A stretch of DNA of 39,394 nt from Candidatus Rokuibacteriota bacterium (GCA_003220595.1 QHSZ01000061.1:1-39394), one strand, 5' to 3'; counted from the stretch's first letter, positions 23,955-32,824 are shown. Numbers and translations: made by a program. Notes: generated by a model from the letters alone, not told the origin.

Positions 23955-24287
23955 CTACCGTCGCGGGGCGAGCTCGATCACCAGGCCCTCGCCCCAGCCG
24001 TATTTCTTCGCGGAGAGCGCCCGCACCGCGCGCGCCAGCGCGGGCTCGCGCCGGGCGTCCACGACGCGCGCCCGCGCGCGAAAGCGCTGGCGGCCGACCC
24101 GGACGCTGGCGGTCGGATCCGCGATGAGATTCTGCACCCACCGGGCGCGCCGGCGATGCTCGGCGATCACGTAGTGGCGCTCGCCGAGCCGCGTGAACCA
24201 GATCTCGATCTCGCGCGGGAGCCCGGAGCGCCGGCCGGTCGTCGTGAGGTAGAGGTACGTCGGGTCCTTCCGGCGTGCGTGTGTCAC
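23955..24287 (-). CDS. DUF385/nitroreductase family deazaflavin (F420)-dependent protein
   Basis: A 110-residue protein with the split-barrel opening YLYLTTTGRRSGLPREIEIW, which is the signature of the deazaflavin-dependent nitroreductase family (PF04075), followed by RRARWVQNLIADPTASVRVG. Members bind F420H2 and reduce quinones, nitro compounds or unsaturated lactones, or act as quinone-protecting enzymes. It is shorter than mycobacterial Ddn and has no membrane anchor. The GTG start at 24287 directly abuts the stop of the peptidase gene. Its presence suggests that the host makes F420. Confidence 0.85.
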   Translation of the reverse strand: MTHARRKDPTYLYLTTTGRRSGLPREIEIWFTRLGERHYVIAEHRRRARWVQNLIADPTASVRVGRQRFRARARVVDARREPALARAVRALSAKKYGWGEGLVIELAPRR

Positions 24288-24911
24288 TCACGCGAGGTCG
24301 CCCGCGATGACGCCGAGCGCGACCTCGACGGCGCGCAGCATGAGCGGGAAGTCCATGCTCGGCTGCTCGAGACCGGAGGCGGCGACCATCGAGGGCAGGA
24401 GCGGGACGTGGATGAAGCCGACCCGCGGCGCGCGCGAGCGTGAGCGGACGGCGTGGAGCGTGGTGTAGAGCGTCTGATTGCAGAGGTACGTCCCGGCCGT
24501 GTGGGAGACGTAGGCGGGGATACCGTCGGCGGTGAGTGCCTGGCGGATCGCCTCGAGAGGGAGCGTCGCGAAGTAGGCGGCCGGCCCGCCCGGCACGCAC
24601 GGCTCGCCCCGTGCCCTCCACCCCGCGTTGTCGGGCTGCTCGTACTCCATCACGTTCACGGCGACGCGCTCGAGCGCGACGCGCGCCCGCGCGGCCGCGA
24701 GACCGAGGTGCAGGACGGCGGCGGGATGGGTTTCGGCGAGGAGCGCGCCGACGCGCAGCGCGGCCTCCGCGTGGTGGACGGGCAGGACCGCGCTCCGCAC
24801 CTGGCCGTCGCCCAGGCGGCGCCCGTCCACCGCCTTGGCGAGCCCTTCCGTCGGGTTCACGCCGAAGGTCCCGAATGGCTCGAACCCGGTCACGAGGATG
24901 ACTGGCGTCAC
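24288..24911 (-). CDS. pcp: Pyroglutamyl-peptidase I
   Basis: A 207-residue cytosolic cysteine peptidase that removes N-terminal pyroglutamate from peptides. The start TGFEPFG and the catalytic residues E81, C144 (in AGTYLCNQTLY) and H168 (in GFIHVPLLP) fall at the same numbers as in the well-studied Bacillus enzymes. The length also fits the family. It starts at GTG 24911, overlapping the stop of the MFS gene by four bases; the upstream strand has no ribosome site, so coupling to that gene is likely. Its link to the 2-oxoacid dehydrogenase genes further upstream is unclear; recycling of glutamate from peptides is possible. Confidence 0.93.
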   Translation of the reverse strand: MTPVILVTGFEPFGTFGVNPTEGLAKAVDGRRLGDGQVRSAVLPVHHAEAALRVGALLAETHPAAVLHLGLAAARARVALERVAVNVMEYEQPDNAGWRARGEPCVPGGPAAYFATLPLEAIRQALTADGIPAYVSHTAGTYLCNQTLYTTLHAVRSRSRAPRVGFIHVPLLPSMVAASGLEQPSMDFPLMLRAVEVALGVIAGDLA

Positions 24912-26116
24912 GGAGGTATTGTAACGGGGTCCGCCCGCTGGACCAGCGGCCTGAGCCTCGGCAGGGCCGCGGCGACGCCGAGCGCGACCCCGGTGAGGAG
25001 GAGCCACGGCGTCGTGTACGACCCGCTGGCCTCGCGCGCGAGGCCGAAGAGCGGCGGGCCGATCAACGTTCCGGTCCACGCGAAGGCCGTCGCGACGCCG
25101 GTCAGGAGCCCCGCGTAGCGCGGCCCGCCGATCTCCGCGACGAGGGCGAAGTAGAGGCCGACCCACCCGAACGCCCCCGCGCCGGCCACGAACGCGACGC
25201 CGGCCGCGAGGGGCGGGGGCAATGCGCCGCCAAGGGCGAAGAGCGCGTACGCGACGGCCCCGATGAGCGCGCTGGCGATGATGCCCGGCCGGCGCCGGCC
25301 GCCGAAGGAGCGGTCGCTGATCACGCCCCAGGCGAGCCGGCTCCCCGTGCCGCCCAGCTGGGCGAGCGCCAGGAACTGTCCGGCCACCACGGCGGACACG
25401 GCGAAGGTCTCCTTGGCGAAGAGGGCGAGATAGGCGAGCACCGACGACTGGGCGACGGACAGGAGGAGCCCGCAGGCGAAGACCACGAGGACGGCGCGCC
25501 GCCGCAGGAAGATCGACAGCTCGGCCAGGCGCGGCCGCTCCGCTGGCCGGGCGTCGGCGTGCGCCGCGGGCCCGCGGTAGGCGAGCAGCACGAGCGCGCC
25601 CCCGCAGACCGACGCCGTTCCGGCGATCGCGAGAGCGTGCCGCCAGCTCGTCGCGGCGGCGAGCGGCGGCAGCGTCAGCGCGGCTGTGAGGACGCCCAGC
25701 GTGAGCCCCGTCTGCTTGACCCCCATCGCCATGCCGCGCCGGTGCGGCGGGAACCACTCGACGATGGCCCGGCCCGTCGCCGGATTCAGGACGCTGAAGC
25801 CGAAGCCACCCGCGACGAGGCACGCGAGGATGACCGGCACGCTGGGGCTCAGCGCGGCGAGGAGGACCATGGCGCCCGTGAGCCCCTGGCCGAGCCCGAG
25901 GGTGACGCGGACCCCGAGGCGGTCGGTGAGCCAGCCCGCGGGCAGCGACATCACGACGCCGCCGAGGTAGACGGCCGGCAGGAACAGCCCGACCTCGAGC
26001 CGGGAGAGGCCGAACGCGTCGAGGAGGAACGGGGAGAGCGGCGCGACCGCGAGCGCGGTGAGCGCGCCGAGGGCGTGCGCGAGCGTCGTCAGCGCGAGGA
26101 CCGCGGCGAGCGGCAT
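24908..26116 (-). CDS. MFS transporter, OFA/NNP-like organic anion type
   Basis: A 402-residue membrane protein with about twelve helices. The loop SLPAGWLTDRLGVRVTLGLG is the MFS signature between helices 2 and 3, FGFSVLNPATGRAIVEWFPP and RRGMAMGVKQTG follow, and SRLAWGVISDRSFGGRRRPG repeats the signature in the second half. The KQTG block is typical of organic acid and cyanate/nitrate-like carriers, so import of a carboxylate is plausible. The start is ATG at 26116, sharing one base with the stop of the E3 gene (TGATG). It is not related closely to the two exporters elsewhere in the window. Confidence 0.88.
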   Translation of the reverse strand: MPLAAVLALTTLAHALGALTALAVAPLSPFLLDAFGLSRLEVGLFLPAVYLGGVVMSLPAGWLTDRLGVRVTLGLGQGLTGAMVLLAALSPSVPVILACLVAGGFGFSVLNPATGRAIVEWFPPHRRGMAMGVKQTGLTLGVLTAALTLPPLAAATSWRHALAIAGTASVCGGALVLLAYRGPAAHADARPAERPRLAELSIFLRRRAVLVVFACGLLLSVAQSSVLAYLALFAKETFAVSAVVAGQFLALAQLGGTGSRLAWGVISDRSFGGRRRPGIIASALIGAVAYALFALGGALPPPLAAGVAFVAGAGAFGWVGLYFALVAEIGGPRYAGLLTGVATAFAWTGTLIGPPLFGLAREASGSYTTPWLLLTGVALGVAAALPRLRPLVQRADPVTIPP

Positions 26117-27459
26117 CAGCGCTGGCGCAGGAGCGTCTCGGCCGCCTCCATGAGCGTCTCGGACAGGGTGGGGTGGGCGTGGATCGTGGCCGCAAGGTCC
26201 TCGACGGTCAGCGCGGTCTCGACGGCGAGCGCGCCCTCGGCGATCAGCTCGCCTGCGCCGGGGCCGACGATGCCGACGCCGAGGACGCGCCCGGTCTCTC
26301 CATCGGCGACGAGCTTGGTGAGCCCGTCGGCGCGCCCGAGGGTCGTCGCGCGCCCCGAGGCCGCCCACTGGAACTTCGCGACCCTGACGGCGCGGCCGTC
26401 CCGCTGCGCCTGCGCCTCGGTGAGGCCGCACCACGCGACCTCCGGATCGGTGAACACGACCGCGGGGACGACGACGTTGTCGAAGGCCACGGGCCGCCCG
26501 GCGATCGCTTCGGCCGCGACGACGCCCTGGCGCATCGCCCGGTGCGCGAGCATGGGCTCGCCCGTGACGTCGCCGACCGCCCGGACGTGCGGGTCGGCCG
26601 TGCGGCACTGCTCGTCCACGGGGAGGAAGCCGCGCGCGTCGGGGCGCGCGCGCGTCGTCTCGAGGCCGAGCCCGCCGCTCGCGGGCCGCCGCCCCACGGC
26701 GACGAGCACGCGGTCGAAGGCCGCCGCGTCCTGGGGCGTCACCTGCGTGTTGAGACGAATCTCCGCGAAGAGCTTCTCGCACCGGCGGGCGACCGGCTGG
26801 ACGAGATCGCGGTCCACGCCGGGCAAGAGGCCGTCCGTCATCTCGACGAGCGTCACCTTGCTCCCGAGCGCCGCGTAGACCTGGCCGAGCTCGAGGCCGA
26901 TGTAGCCGCCGCCGATCACGAGCAGGCGCTCCGGCACGTCCGGGAGCTCGAGCGCCGCCGTCGAGTCGATCACCCGCTCGCCCGTGAAGCCCGGGAGGCC
27001 CGTGGGGCGCGACCCCGTCGCGACGATCGCATGCGTGAACCGGACCTTCTGGGGCGCCTCGCCCTCGACGCGGAGCGTGCGCGAGTCCTCGAAGACCGCG
27101 CGGCCGCCGATGATCTCGACGCCCTTGGCCTTCGCGACCGACGCGAGGCCCCGCGCGAGCTTGCCGACGACGCGCTCGGTCTTCCACTTGCGGAGCGGGT
27201 CGAGCGAGACCCGGGGCTCGCCGAAGTCCACGCCGAACTCGCGCGCCCGCTCGGCCTCCGCGAGCACCGCGGCCACGTGGAGCAGGGCCTTCGACGGGAT
27301 GCAGCCCTCGAAGAGGCACGCGCCGCCGAGGCGCCGGCCCTCGTCCACGACCGCGGTCTCCAGGCCGAGCTCGGCGCAGCGGAACGCGGCCGTGTAGCCG
27401 CCGGGCCCGCCACCGACCACGGCCACGTCCACTTCGGTCACGAGATCGCCCATGACCAT
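26116..27459 (-). CDS. lpdA: Dihydrolipoyl dehydrogenase (E3)
   Basis: A 447-residue FAD enzyme that reoxidises dihydrolipoamide on the E2 subunit and passes electrons to NAD. The FAD motif is VAVVGGGPGGYTAAFRCAE. The redox pair is C48 and C53 in GGACLFEGCIPSKALL, where the more usual form is GGTCLNVGC. The NAD motif is LLVIGGGYIGLELGQVYAAL, and the C-terminal base lies in AIHAHPTLSETLMEAAE. Starts at 27459 and at 27453 (MVMGD) are both possible. It lies 49 bases after the E2 gene and shares a base with the MFS start. Together with E1 and E2 it completes a 2-oxoacid dehydrogenase complex. Confidence 0.93.
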   Translation of the reverse strand: MVMGDLVTEVDVAVVGGGPGGYTAAFRCAELGLETAVVDEGRRLGGACLFEGCIPSKALLHVAAVLAEAERAREFGVDFGEPRVSLDPLRKWKTERVVGKLARGLASVAKAKGVEIIGGRAVFEDSRTLRVEGEAPQKVRFTHAIVATGSRPTGLPGFTGERVIDSTAALELPDVPERLLVIGGGYIGLELGQVYAALGSKVTLVEMTDGLLPGVDRDLVQPVARRCEKLFAEIRLNTQVTPQDAAAFDRVLVAVGRRPASGGLGLETTRARPDARGFLPVDEQCRTADPHVRAVGDVTGEPMLAHRAMRQGVVAAEAIAGRPVAFDNVVVPAVVFTDPEVAWCGLTEAQAQRDGRAVRVAKFQWAASGRATTLGRADGLTKLVADGETGRVLGVGIVGPGAGELIAEGALAVETALTVEDLAATIHAHPTLSETLMEAAETLLRQR

Positions 27460-27508
27460 GGCTACGGCATCACCCCGTCCGCCCGGACGAGCCTGGGCTC
27501 GCCTGGCG

Positions 27509-28795
27509 CTACCACTCGAGGAGGAGCTGCTCGGGTCGCTCCAGCCGCCGCACGAGGTCGGCGGCGAAGCGCGCGCCGTCGGCGCCGTCGGCCACGCGAT
27601 GGTCGAACGTGAGCGTGATCGGGAGCAGCACCCGCGGCACGACGCGCCCCTCGCGCACGACGGGCTCTTCCCGCGCGCGCGCGACGCCGAGGATCGCCAC
27701 CTCGGGGTAGTTGATGATCGGGATCGCGCCGGTCCCGCCGAGGGCCCCGATGTTAGTGACGGTGAAGGTCCCGCCGCGGAGGTCCTCGAGCGTGGCCTTG
27801 CCGTCGCGCACGCGCTGCGCGAGGGCGGCGAGCTCGCGCTGGAGCTCGGGCAGCGGCTTCGTGTCGACGTCCCGGATCACGGGAACGATCAGGCCGCGCT
27901 CGGTGGCCACGGCGACGCCGAGGTGGCGGTAGCCCTTCACGATCAGCTCGCCCGCGGCGGGGTCGAGGCTCGCGTTGAACTGGGGGTGATCCCTGAGCGC
28001 GAGCGCCGCCGCCTTGAGGAGGAAGCTGGTCAGCGTGAGGGTGAGGCCGCGTTGGCGCGCCGGCTCGACGTTGCGCCGAACGATGGCGTCGAGCTCGGTG
28101 ATGTCGGCGCGATCGAAGTGCGTCACGTGGGGGATGAGCGCCGCGGACAGCGTCATGCGCTCGGCGATCGTGCGGCGGAGGTGCGAGAGCGGCTGGCGCT
28201 CGACCGGTCCCCACTGCGCGAAGTTCGGGAGCGCGGGCGGCTCGAGGCCGACGGGCGCCAGCGGCTTGGCGGCCGCGGGGCGCGCGGGCGCGGCACGCCC
28301 GGCCGCCGGCGCGGGCGCCGCGGGCGCCCCCCCGACGGCGGCGCGCACGTCGGCGTCGGTCACGCGCCCGCCCGGCCCCGAGCCGCGCACCGTCCGGAGG
28401 TCGACCGCGAGCTCGCGCGCGAGCCGCCGCGTCGCGGGCGTCGCGGCCACCGGCCCCCCCGCCCGCGCGGGCGTCGGCGCGTCGACGGCGGGTGCGGTGG
28501 CGGCCGGTCTGGGCGGGGCGGTGGGGGCCCCTCGGAGAGCCGTCGTCGTGCTCGCGGCCTCGTCGAACGTGACGAGCACGTCGCCGACCTTGACCGTCTG
28601 CCCCGGCTGCACGTGGATCTTGGTCACGCGCCCACGCACCGGCGACGGGATTTCGACCGTGGCCTTGTCGGTCTCGACCTCGAGCAGCGGCGCGTCCTCG
28701 GCGATGACGTCGCCCTCGCTCACGAGGACCTTGACGATCTCGGCCTCGGTCAGTCCCTCGCCGAGGTCGGGCAGCGCGAAGGCGCGTGGCGGCAT
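27509..28795 (-). CDS. Dihydrolipoamide acyltransferase (E2) of a 2-oxoacid dehydrogenase complex
   Basis: A 428-residue core protein. Residues 1-80 are one lipoyl domain with the lipoylated K44 in EVETDKATVEIPSP. An Ala/Pro-rich linker follows, then a peripheral subunit-binding domain (ATPATRRLARELAVDLRTV and GSGPGGRVTDADV, about residues 115-155), a second Ala/Pro linker, and the catalytic domain with H399 and D403 in FDHRVADGADG. It transfers the acyl group from E1 to CoA. It starts at ATG 28795, two bases after the E1beta stop. Whether the complex prefers pyruvate or branched-chain 2-oxoacids cannot be settled from motifs alone. Confidence 0.93.
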   Translation of the reverse strand: MPPRAFALPDLGEGLTEAEIVKVLVSEGDVIAEDAPLLEVETDKATVEIPSPVRGRVTKIHVQPGQTVKVGDVLVTFDEAASTTTALRGAPTAPPRPAATAPAVDAPTPARAGGPVAATPATRRLARELAVDLRTVRGSGPGGRVTDADVRAAVGGAPAAPAPAAGRAAPARPAAAKPLAPVGLEPPALPNFAQWGPVERQPLSHLRRTIAERMTLSAALIPHVTHFDRADITELDAIVRRNVEPARQRGLTLTLTSFLLKAAALALRDHPQFNASLDPAAGELIVKGYRHLGVAVATERGLIVPVIRDVDTKPLPELQRELAALAQRVRDGKATLEDLRGGTFTVTNIGALGGTGAIPIINYPEVAILGVARAREEPVVREGRVVPRVLLPITLTFDHRVADGADGARFAADLVRRLERPEQLLLEW

Positions 28796-28797
28796 GC

Positions 28798-29778
28798 CTA
28801 GAAGGCGAGCGTCTCGCGCGCGGCGGCGACGACGCGCGCGACGTCGGGCACGTTGGCCTTCTCCCGCGCGAAGCCGACGAACGAGACGTCGTGCGCGGCC
28901 ACACGGCGCACCGGCGCCTCGAGCCGGAGGAACGCGCCCTCCATGATCGACGCGGCGATCTCGGCGCCCGGCCCGAAGCTCCGCGGCGCCTCGTGCACGA
29001 CCACCGCGCGCCCGGTCTTCGCGACCGAGGCGACGATCGTCTCGCGGTCGAGGGGCGAGATGGTCAGGAGGTCGAGGACCTCGGCGGCGACCCCGTCCTC
29101 GGCCTGGAGCACGTCGGCGGCCTCGCGCGCGACGCGCAGCATCGCGCCGTAGGCGACGAGCGTGAGGTCGCCGCCCTCGCGGGCGACCTGCGCTCGGCCG
29201 ATCGGGAAGGTCTCGCTCTCCGGGGGCACCTCCTCCTTCGCCGCGTGGTAGAGCGCCTTCGACTCGAAGAAGACCACGGGGTCCGGGTCGCGAATCGCGG
29301 CGGCCAGCAGCGCGCGCGCGTTGCGGGGGCCGGACGGGATCACCATCTTGAGCCCAGGGATGTGGGCGTAGAACTGCTCCTCCGACTCCGTGTGGTGCTC
29401 GAGCGCGCGCACGCCGCCGCCGTAGGGCATCCGGATCACCATCGAGCAGGCGAAGCGGCCCTGCGAGCGCAGGCGGTACCGCGCGACGTGGTTCTCGATC
29501 TGGTGGAAGCACTGGAAGGCGAAGCCCGAGAACTGGATCTCGCACACGGGCCTGAGCCCGTAGAGCGCCATGCCGACCCCGGTGCCGATGATGGCCGCCT
29601 CGGCGAGCGGGCTGTCGATCACGCGCTGCGAGCCGAACTTGCGCTGCAGGTCGTCGGTGACGCGGAAGACACCGCCGTCCACGCCAACGTCCTCGCCGAG
29701 GATGACGACGTCAGGATCCCGCTCCATCTCCTGGAAGAGCGCGAGGTTCAGCGCCTTCACCATGTTGAGCTTGGTCAT
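28798..29778 (-). CDS. 2-oxoacid dehydrogenase E1 component, beta subunit
   Basis: A 326-residue subunit that, with E1alpha, decarboxylates a 2-oxoacid using thiamine diphosphate. Typical blocks are DVVILGEDVGVDGGVFRVT (with the Glu that activates the cofactor), RVIDSPLAEAAIIGTGVGMA, MPYGGGVRALEHHTESEEQF, PSGPRNARALLAAAIRDPDP and the C-terminal RAVVVHEAPRSFG. It matches pyruvate/branched-chain E1beta in length. The start is ATG at 29778, seven bases after the E1alpha stop. Confidence 0.94.
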   Translation of the reverse strand: MTKLNMVKALNLALFQEMERDPDVVILGEDVGVDGGVFRVTDDLQRKFGSQRVIDSPLAEAAIIGTGVGMALYGLRPVCEIQFSGFAFQCFHQIENHVARYRLRSQGRFACSMVIRMPYGGGVRALEHHTESEEQFYAHIPGLKMVIPSGPRNARALLAAAIRDPDPVVFFESKALYHAAKEEVPPESETFPIGRAQVAREGGDLTLVAYGAMLRVAREAADVLQAEDGVAAEVLDLLTISPLDRETIVASVAKTGRAVVVHEAPRSFGPGAEIAASIMEGAFLRLEAPVRRVAAHDVSFVGFAREKANVPDVARVVAAARETLAF

Positions 29779-29785
29779 GTCACGC

Positions 29786-30928
29786 TCATCGTCGCGTCAG
29801 CCGTTGGCCGCGCATCGGCGTGGCGCGCGGGGTCGGGGCCGGCGCGTCGGGCTCGGGCGCCCCGCCCTCGCGGAGCCGGCGGGCGAGCTCCTCGCGCTGC
29901 GCCACGAGGTGCGGCGGCAGCTCCGCGTACAGGTGGTCGAACATCGTCAGCGGATCGGGCGGCGGCGTCGCCTCGAAGCGCTCCACGGCCAGGGCGATCT
30001 CCTCGTCGACCTGCTGCTCGAGGCCGTCTTCGAGGAGGCTCTTCTGCCGCATATAGGCGGTGAAGCGGGTGAGCGGATCCTTCTGCTCCCACATCTTCAC
30101 CTCTTCCTCGGCGCGGTACTTGGTGGGGTCGTCGGCCGTGGTGTGGACGCCAAGGCGGTAGGTGACGCACTCGATCAGCGTCGGTCCCTCGCCCGCGCGC
30201 GCGCGGTCCACCGCCTCGCGGGCGGCCGCGTAGACGGCGAGCACGTCGTTTCCGTCCACCTGGATCCCCGGCATGCCGTAGGCGAGCGCCTTCTGGGCGA
30301 TCGTCTTCGAGTGCGTCTGCTTCTTGAGCGGCACCGAGATCGCCCACTGGTTGTTCTGGCAGACGAACACGACGGGCACGTGCCAGACGCCGGCGAAGTT
30401 GAGCGCCTCGTGGCAGTCGCCCTCGCTGGTGGCGCCGTCGCCGAAGTACGCCATCACCACCGCGTCCTCCCCGCGGTACTGCGCGGCGTAGGCGAGGCCC
30501 ACCGCGTGCGGGAGCTGGGTGGCGACCGGCACCGCGATCGGCAGGTCGCGCTGACCCTCTCCCGGCTGGCCGCCCTCGACGTAGCCGGCGAAGAAGAGCA
30601 GGAGCTTCTCGATCGGCCACCCCCGCCAGACCATCGCCGCGGTCTCGCGGAACGACGGCACCATCCAGTCCGTCGGCCGGAGGGTGGAGACGCTGCCCAG
30701 CTGGGAGGCCTCCTGGCCCTTGATCGGCGCGAAGGTGCCGAGGCGGCCCTGGCGCTGGAGGCGCACCATCCGCTCGTCGAGGCGGCGTCCCAGGATCATC
30801 GCGCGGTAGAGCGCGCGGAGCTCGTCGGGCGAGAGCTTCGGCTCGAGGGCGGCGTCGAGGTGGCCCTCGCTGTCGAGAATCGACAGGTACTCGACCTGAA
30901 ACCGCGGCTCGAGAACGGTTCTGGGCAT
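29786..30928 (-). CDS. pdhA: 2-oxoacid (probably pyruvate) dehydrogenase E1 component, alpha subunit
   Basis: A 380-residue subunit holding the thiamine diphosphate site: GDGATSEGD near residue 160 with the cofactor-binding QNNQWAISVP shortly after. GTFAPIKGQEASQLGS, SFRETAAMVWRGWP and the phosphorylation-loop counterpart YRLGVHTTADDPTKYRAEEE are typical of pyruvate E1alpha of the heterotetrameric type. A proline-rich tail ends the protein. The start is ATG at 30928 behind GGAG. It heads a run of eight closely packed minus-strand genes. The PDH call rests on overall pattern; a branched-chain enzyme is the alternative. Confidence 0.9.
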   Translation of the reverse strand: MPRTVLEPRFQVEYLSILDSEGHLDAALEPKLSPDELRALYRAMILGRRLDERMVRLQRQGRLGTFAPIKGQEASQLGSVSTLRPTDWMVPSFRETAAMVWRGWPIEKLLLFFAGYVEGGQPGEGQRDLPIAVPVATQLPHAVGLAYAAQYRGEDAVVMAYFGDGATSEGDCHEALNFAGVWHVPVVFVCQNNQWAISVPLKKQTHSKTIAQKALAYGMPGIQVDGNDVLAVYAAAREAVDRARAGEGPTLIECVTYRLGVHTTADDPTKYRAEEEVKMWEQKDPLTRFTAYMRQKSLLEDGLEQQVDEEIALAVERFEATPPPDPLTMFDHLYAELPPHLVAQREELARRLREGGAPEPDAPAPTPRATPMRGQRLTRR

Positions 30929-30949
30929 CTGGCCGGCTCCGGCGCCCTC

Positions 30950-30955
30950 ATTTTA
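30950..30955 (-). promoter_or_regulatory. Candidate -10 box for the 2-oxoacid dehydrogenase operon
   Basis: On the minus strand TAAAAT lies 21 bases before the E1alpha ATG, a 5 of 6 match to TATAAT in GC-rich surroundings. I find no good -35 box at 16-18 bases, so a sigma factor with a different -35 preference or an activator may be needed. The spacer to the divergent aldolase is only 82 bases. Confidence 0.35.
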
Positions 30956-31010
30956 CCCCTGGCGGAGGATTCGCGGGTGGTGCGAAGATGCGCGCCACGG
31001 AGGAGCGGCG

Positions 31011-31832
31011 ATGACTGCCCTGACGAGACGTCGTTTCACGGCCGGCGGCGCGCTCGCGCTCGCGGGCGCCGTGCTCGGCGCGCCCCGGCGGGCCTCGGCC
31101 CAGGCCGCGCCCGCCTCCGCGGGGCCGCCCGACCCGGCGCTCGTGGAGGACCTCGTCGCCGCCAACCGCATCCTCGCGGACCAGAACGTCCTCGACGGCT
31201 ACGGCCACGTGAGCGCGCGTCACGACCGGGACGCGAGCCGCTACCTGATGTCGCGCTCGCTGGCCCCCGCGCTCGTCACCGCGGCCGACATCATGGAGTA
31301 CGACCTCGACTCGAACCCGGTGGATGCGCGCGGGCGCGCCACGTTCATCGAGCGGTTCATCCACGGTGAAATCTACAAGGCGCGCGCGGACGTGCGCGCG
31401 GTGGTCCACTGCCACTCGCCGGCGATCATCCCGTTCGGCGTCACCGGCGTGCCGCTCCGGCCGCTCTACCACATGAGCGCGTTCATCTGGGAGGGCGTGC
31501 CGCTCTTCGACATCCGCGACGCGGCGGGCGGCATGACCGACATGCTCGTGCGCAGCCCGGCGCTCGGCCGGGCGCTCGCGCAGACGCTCGACCGCCGCAC
31601 CGTGGCGCTCATGCGCGGCCACGGCGCGGTGATCGTCGGCCCATCGCTCCCGGTGGCGGTGTTCCGCAGCGTCTACCTCGAGACGAACGCGAGGCTCCAG
31701 GCGCAGGCCATGGCCCAGAGCGCGAACGTGCGCTACCTCGCGGAGGAGGAAGCGCGCCTTGCGGCGGCCTCGGTCGCCGGGACGCTCGGGCGGCCCTGGG
31801 AGCTCTGGAAGCGCAAGGCGCTGGGCAAATGA
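31011..31832 (+). CDS. Class II aldolase/adducin family protein with Tat signal
   Basis: A 273-residue protein with a twin-arginine signal (LTRRRFTAGG, then a hydrophobic stretch, cleavage likely after RASA near residue 29). The mature part is the class II aldolase fold: GYGHVSARHD, the zinc ligands in VHCHSPAIIPFG and MRGHGAVIVG, and VYLETNARLQAQA. Cytosolic relatives cleave or epimerise sugar phosphates such as fuculose phosphate; an exported member must act on something else. The ATG at 31011 follows GGAGGAGC. It is divergent from the E1alpha gene and ten bases ahead of the quinone reductase gene. Confidence 0.87.
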   Translation: MTALTRRRFTAGGALALAGAVLGAPRRASAQAAPASAGPPDPALVEDLVAANRILADQNVLDGYGHVSARHDRDASRYLMSRSLAPALVTAADIMEYDLDSNPVDARGRATFIERFIHGEIYKARADVRAVVHCHSPAIIPFGVTGVPLRPLYHMSAFIWEGVPLFDIRDAAGGMTDMLVRSPALGRALAQTLDRRTVALMRGHGAVIVGPSLPVAVFRSVYLETNARLQAQAMAQSANVRYLAEEEARLAAASVAGTLGRPWELWKRKALGK

Positions 31833-31842
31833 GGAGGACTCC

Positions 31843-32814
31843 ATGAAGGCGATCCGCGTCCACAAGTTCGGCGGCCCCGAGGTGCTCCAGCTCGACGAGG
31901 TGCCCGATCCGACGCCGGGACCGGGGCAGGTGGTGGTGCGCGTCCGCGCCGCCGGCGTGAACCCGGTGGACACGTACGTTCGCTCGGGGAGCTACGCGAT
32001 GCTCCCGACGCTGCCGTACATCCCCGGCAACGACGCGGCCGGGGTCGTCGAGGCGGTTGGCGCCGGCGTGACCCGGTTCCAGAAGGGCGATCGCGTCTAC
32101 GTCGTGCGCACGACCACGCAGCTCTGCGGCGCGTACGCGGAGCTGGCGCTCTGCGACGCGGCCATGGTCCATCCGCTGCCGGGCAATGTCTCGTTCTCCC
32201 AGGGCGCGGCGCTCAGCGTGCCCTACGGCACGGCGTATCGCGGCCTCCACCACAAGGCGCACGCGCGGCCGGGCGAGACCCTGCTGGTCCACGGCGCCTC
32301 CGGCGGTGTCGGCATCGCGGCGGTGCAGCTCGCGCGGGCGCACGGGATGACGGTGATCGGCACGGCGGGAAGCGAGCGCGGGCGCAAGCTCGTCCACGAG
32401 CACGGCGCCCACCACGTCCTCGACCACGCGACGCCCGATTACCTCCAGAGGCTGATGGGCCTGACGGACGGGCGCGGCGCCGACGTGATCCTCGAGATGC
32501 TCGCCAACGTCAACCTCCAGAAGGACCTCGACGTCGTCGCGCGCTTCGGGCGGATCGTGGTGATCGGCAACCGCGGGTCCATCGAGATCAACCCGCGCGG
32601 CACGATGGGCAAGGACGCGGCGATCCTCGGCCTGGCGCTCTGGAACGCGTCGCCGGAGGAGATGGCGTCGATCCACGCCGCCCTCGGCGCCGGGCTCGCG
32701 AACGGCACGCTCAGGCCCGTCGTCGGTCAGGAGCTGCCGCTGAAGGAGGCGGCGCGCGCCCAGGAGGCCGTGCTGAAGCCGGGAGCGTACGGGAAGATCG
32801 TCCTGATCCCCTGA
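31843..32814 (+). CDS. NADPH:quinone reductase-like, zinc-free MDR family
   Basis: A 323-residue medium-chain reductase of the quinone oxidoreductase (zeta-crystallin) group. MKAIRVHKFGGPEVLQL opens the protein, RVRAAGVNPVDTYVRSG and PYIPGNDAAGVVEAVG follow, and VHGASGGVGIAAVQLARAHG binds NADPH. GRIVVIGNRGSIEINP is the late block. No zinc-site cysteines are seen. The ATG at 31843 follows GAGGAGG and lies ten bases after the aldolase stop, so the two genes form a small unit. It reduces quinones or enones by one or two electrons; the exact substrate is unknown. Confidence 0.92.
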   Translation: MKAIRVHKFGGPEVLQLDEVPDPTPGPGQVVVRVRAAGVNPVDTYVRSGSYAMLPTLPYIPGNDAAGVVEAVGAGVTRFQKGDRVYVVRTTTQLCGAYAELALCDAAMVHPLPGNVSFSQGAALSVPYGTAYRGLHHKAHARPGETLLVHGASGGVGIAAVQLARAHGMTVIGTAGSERGRKLVHEHGAHHVLDHATPDYLQRLMGLTDGRGADVILEMLANVNLQKDLDVVARFGRIVVIGNRGSIEINPRGTMGKDAAILGLALWNASPEEMASIHAALGAGLANGTLRPVVGQELPLKEAARAQEAVLKPGAYGKIVLIP

Positions 32815-32824
32815 CGGGGACCGG

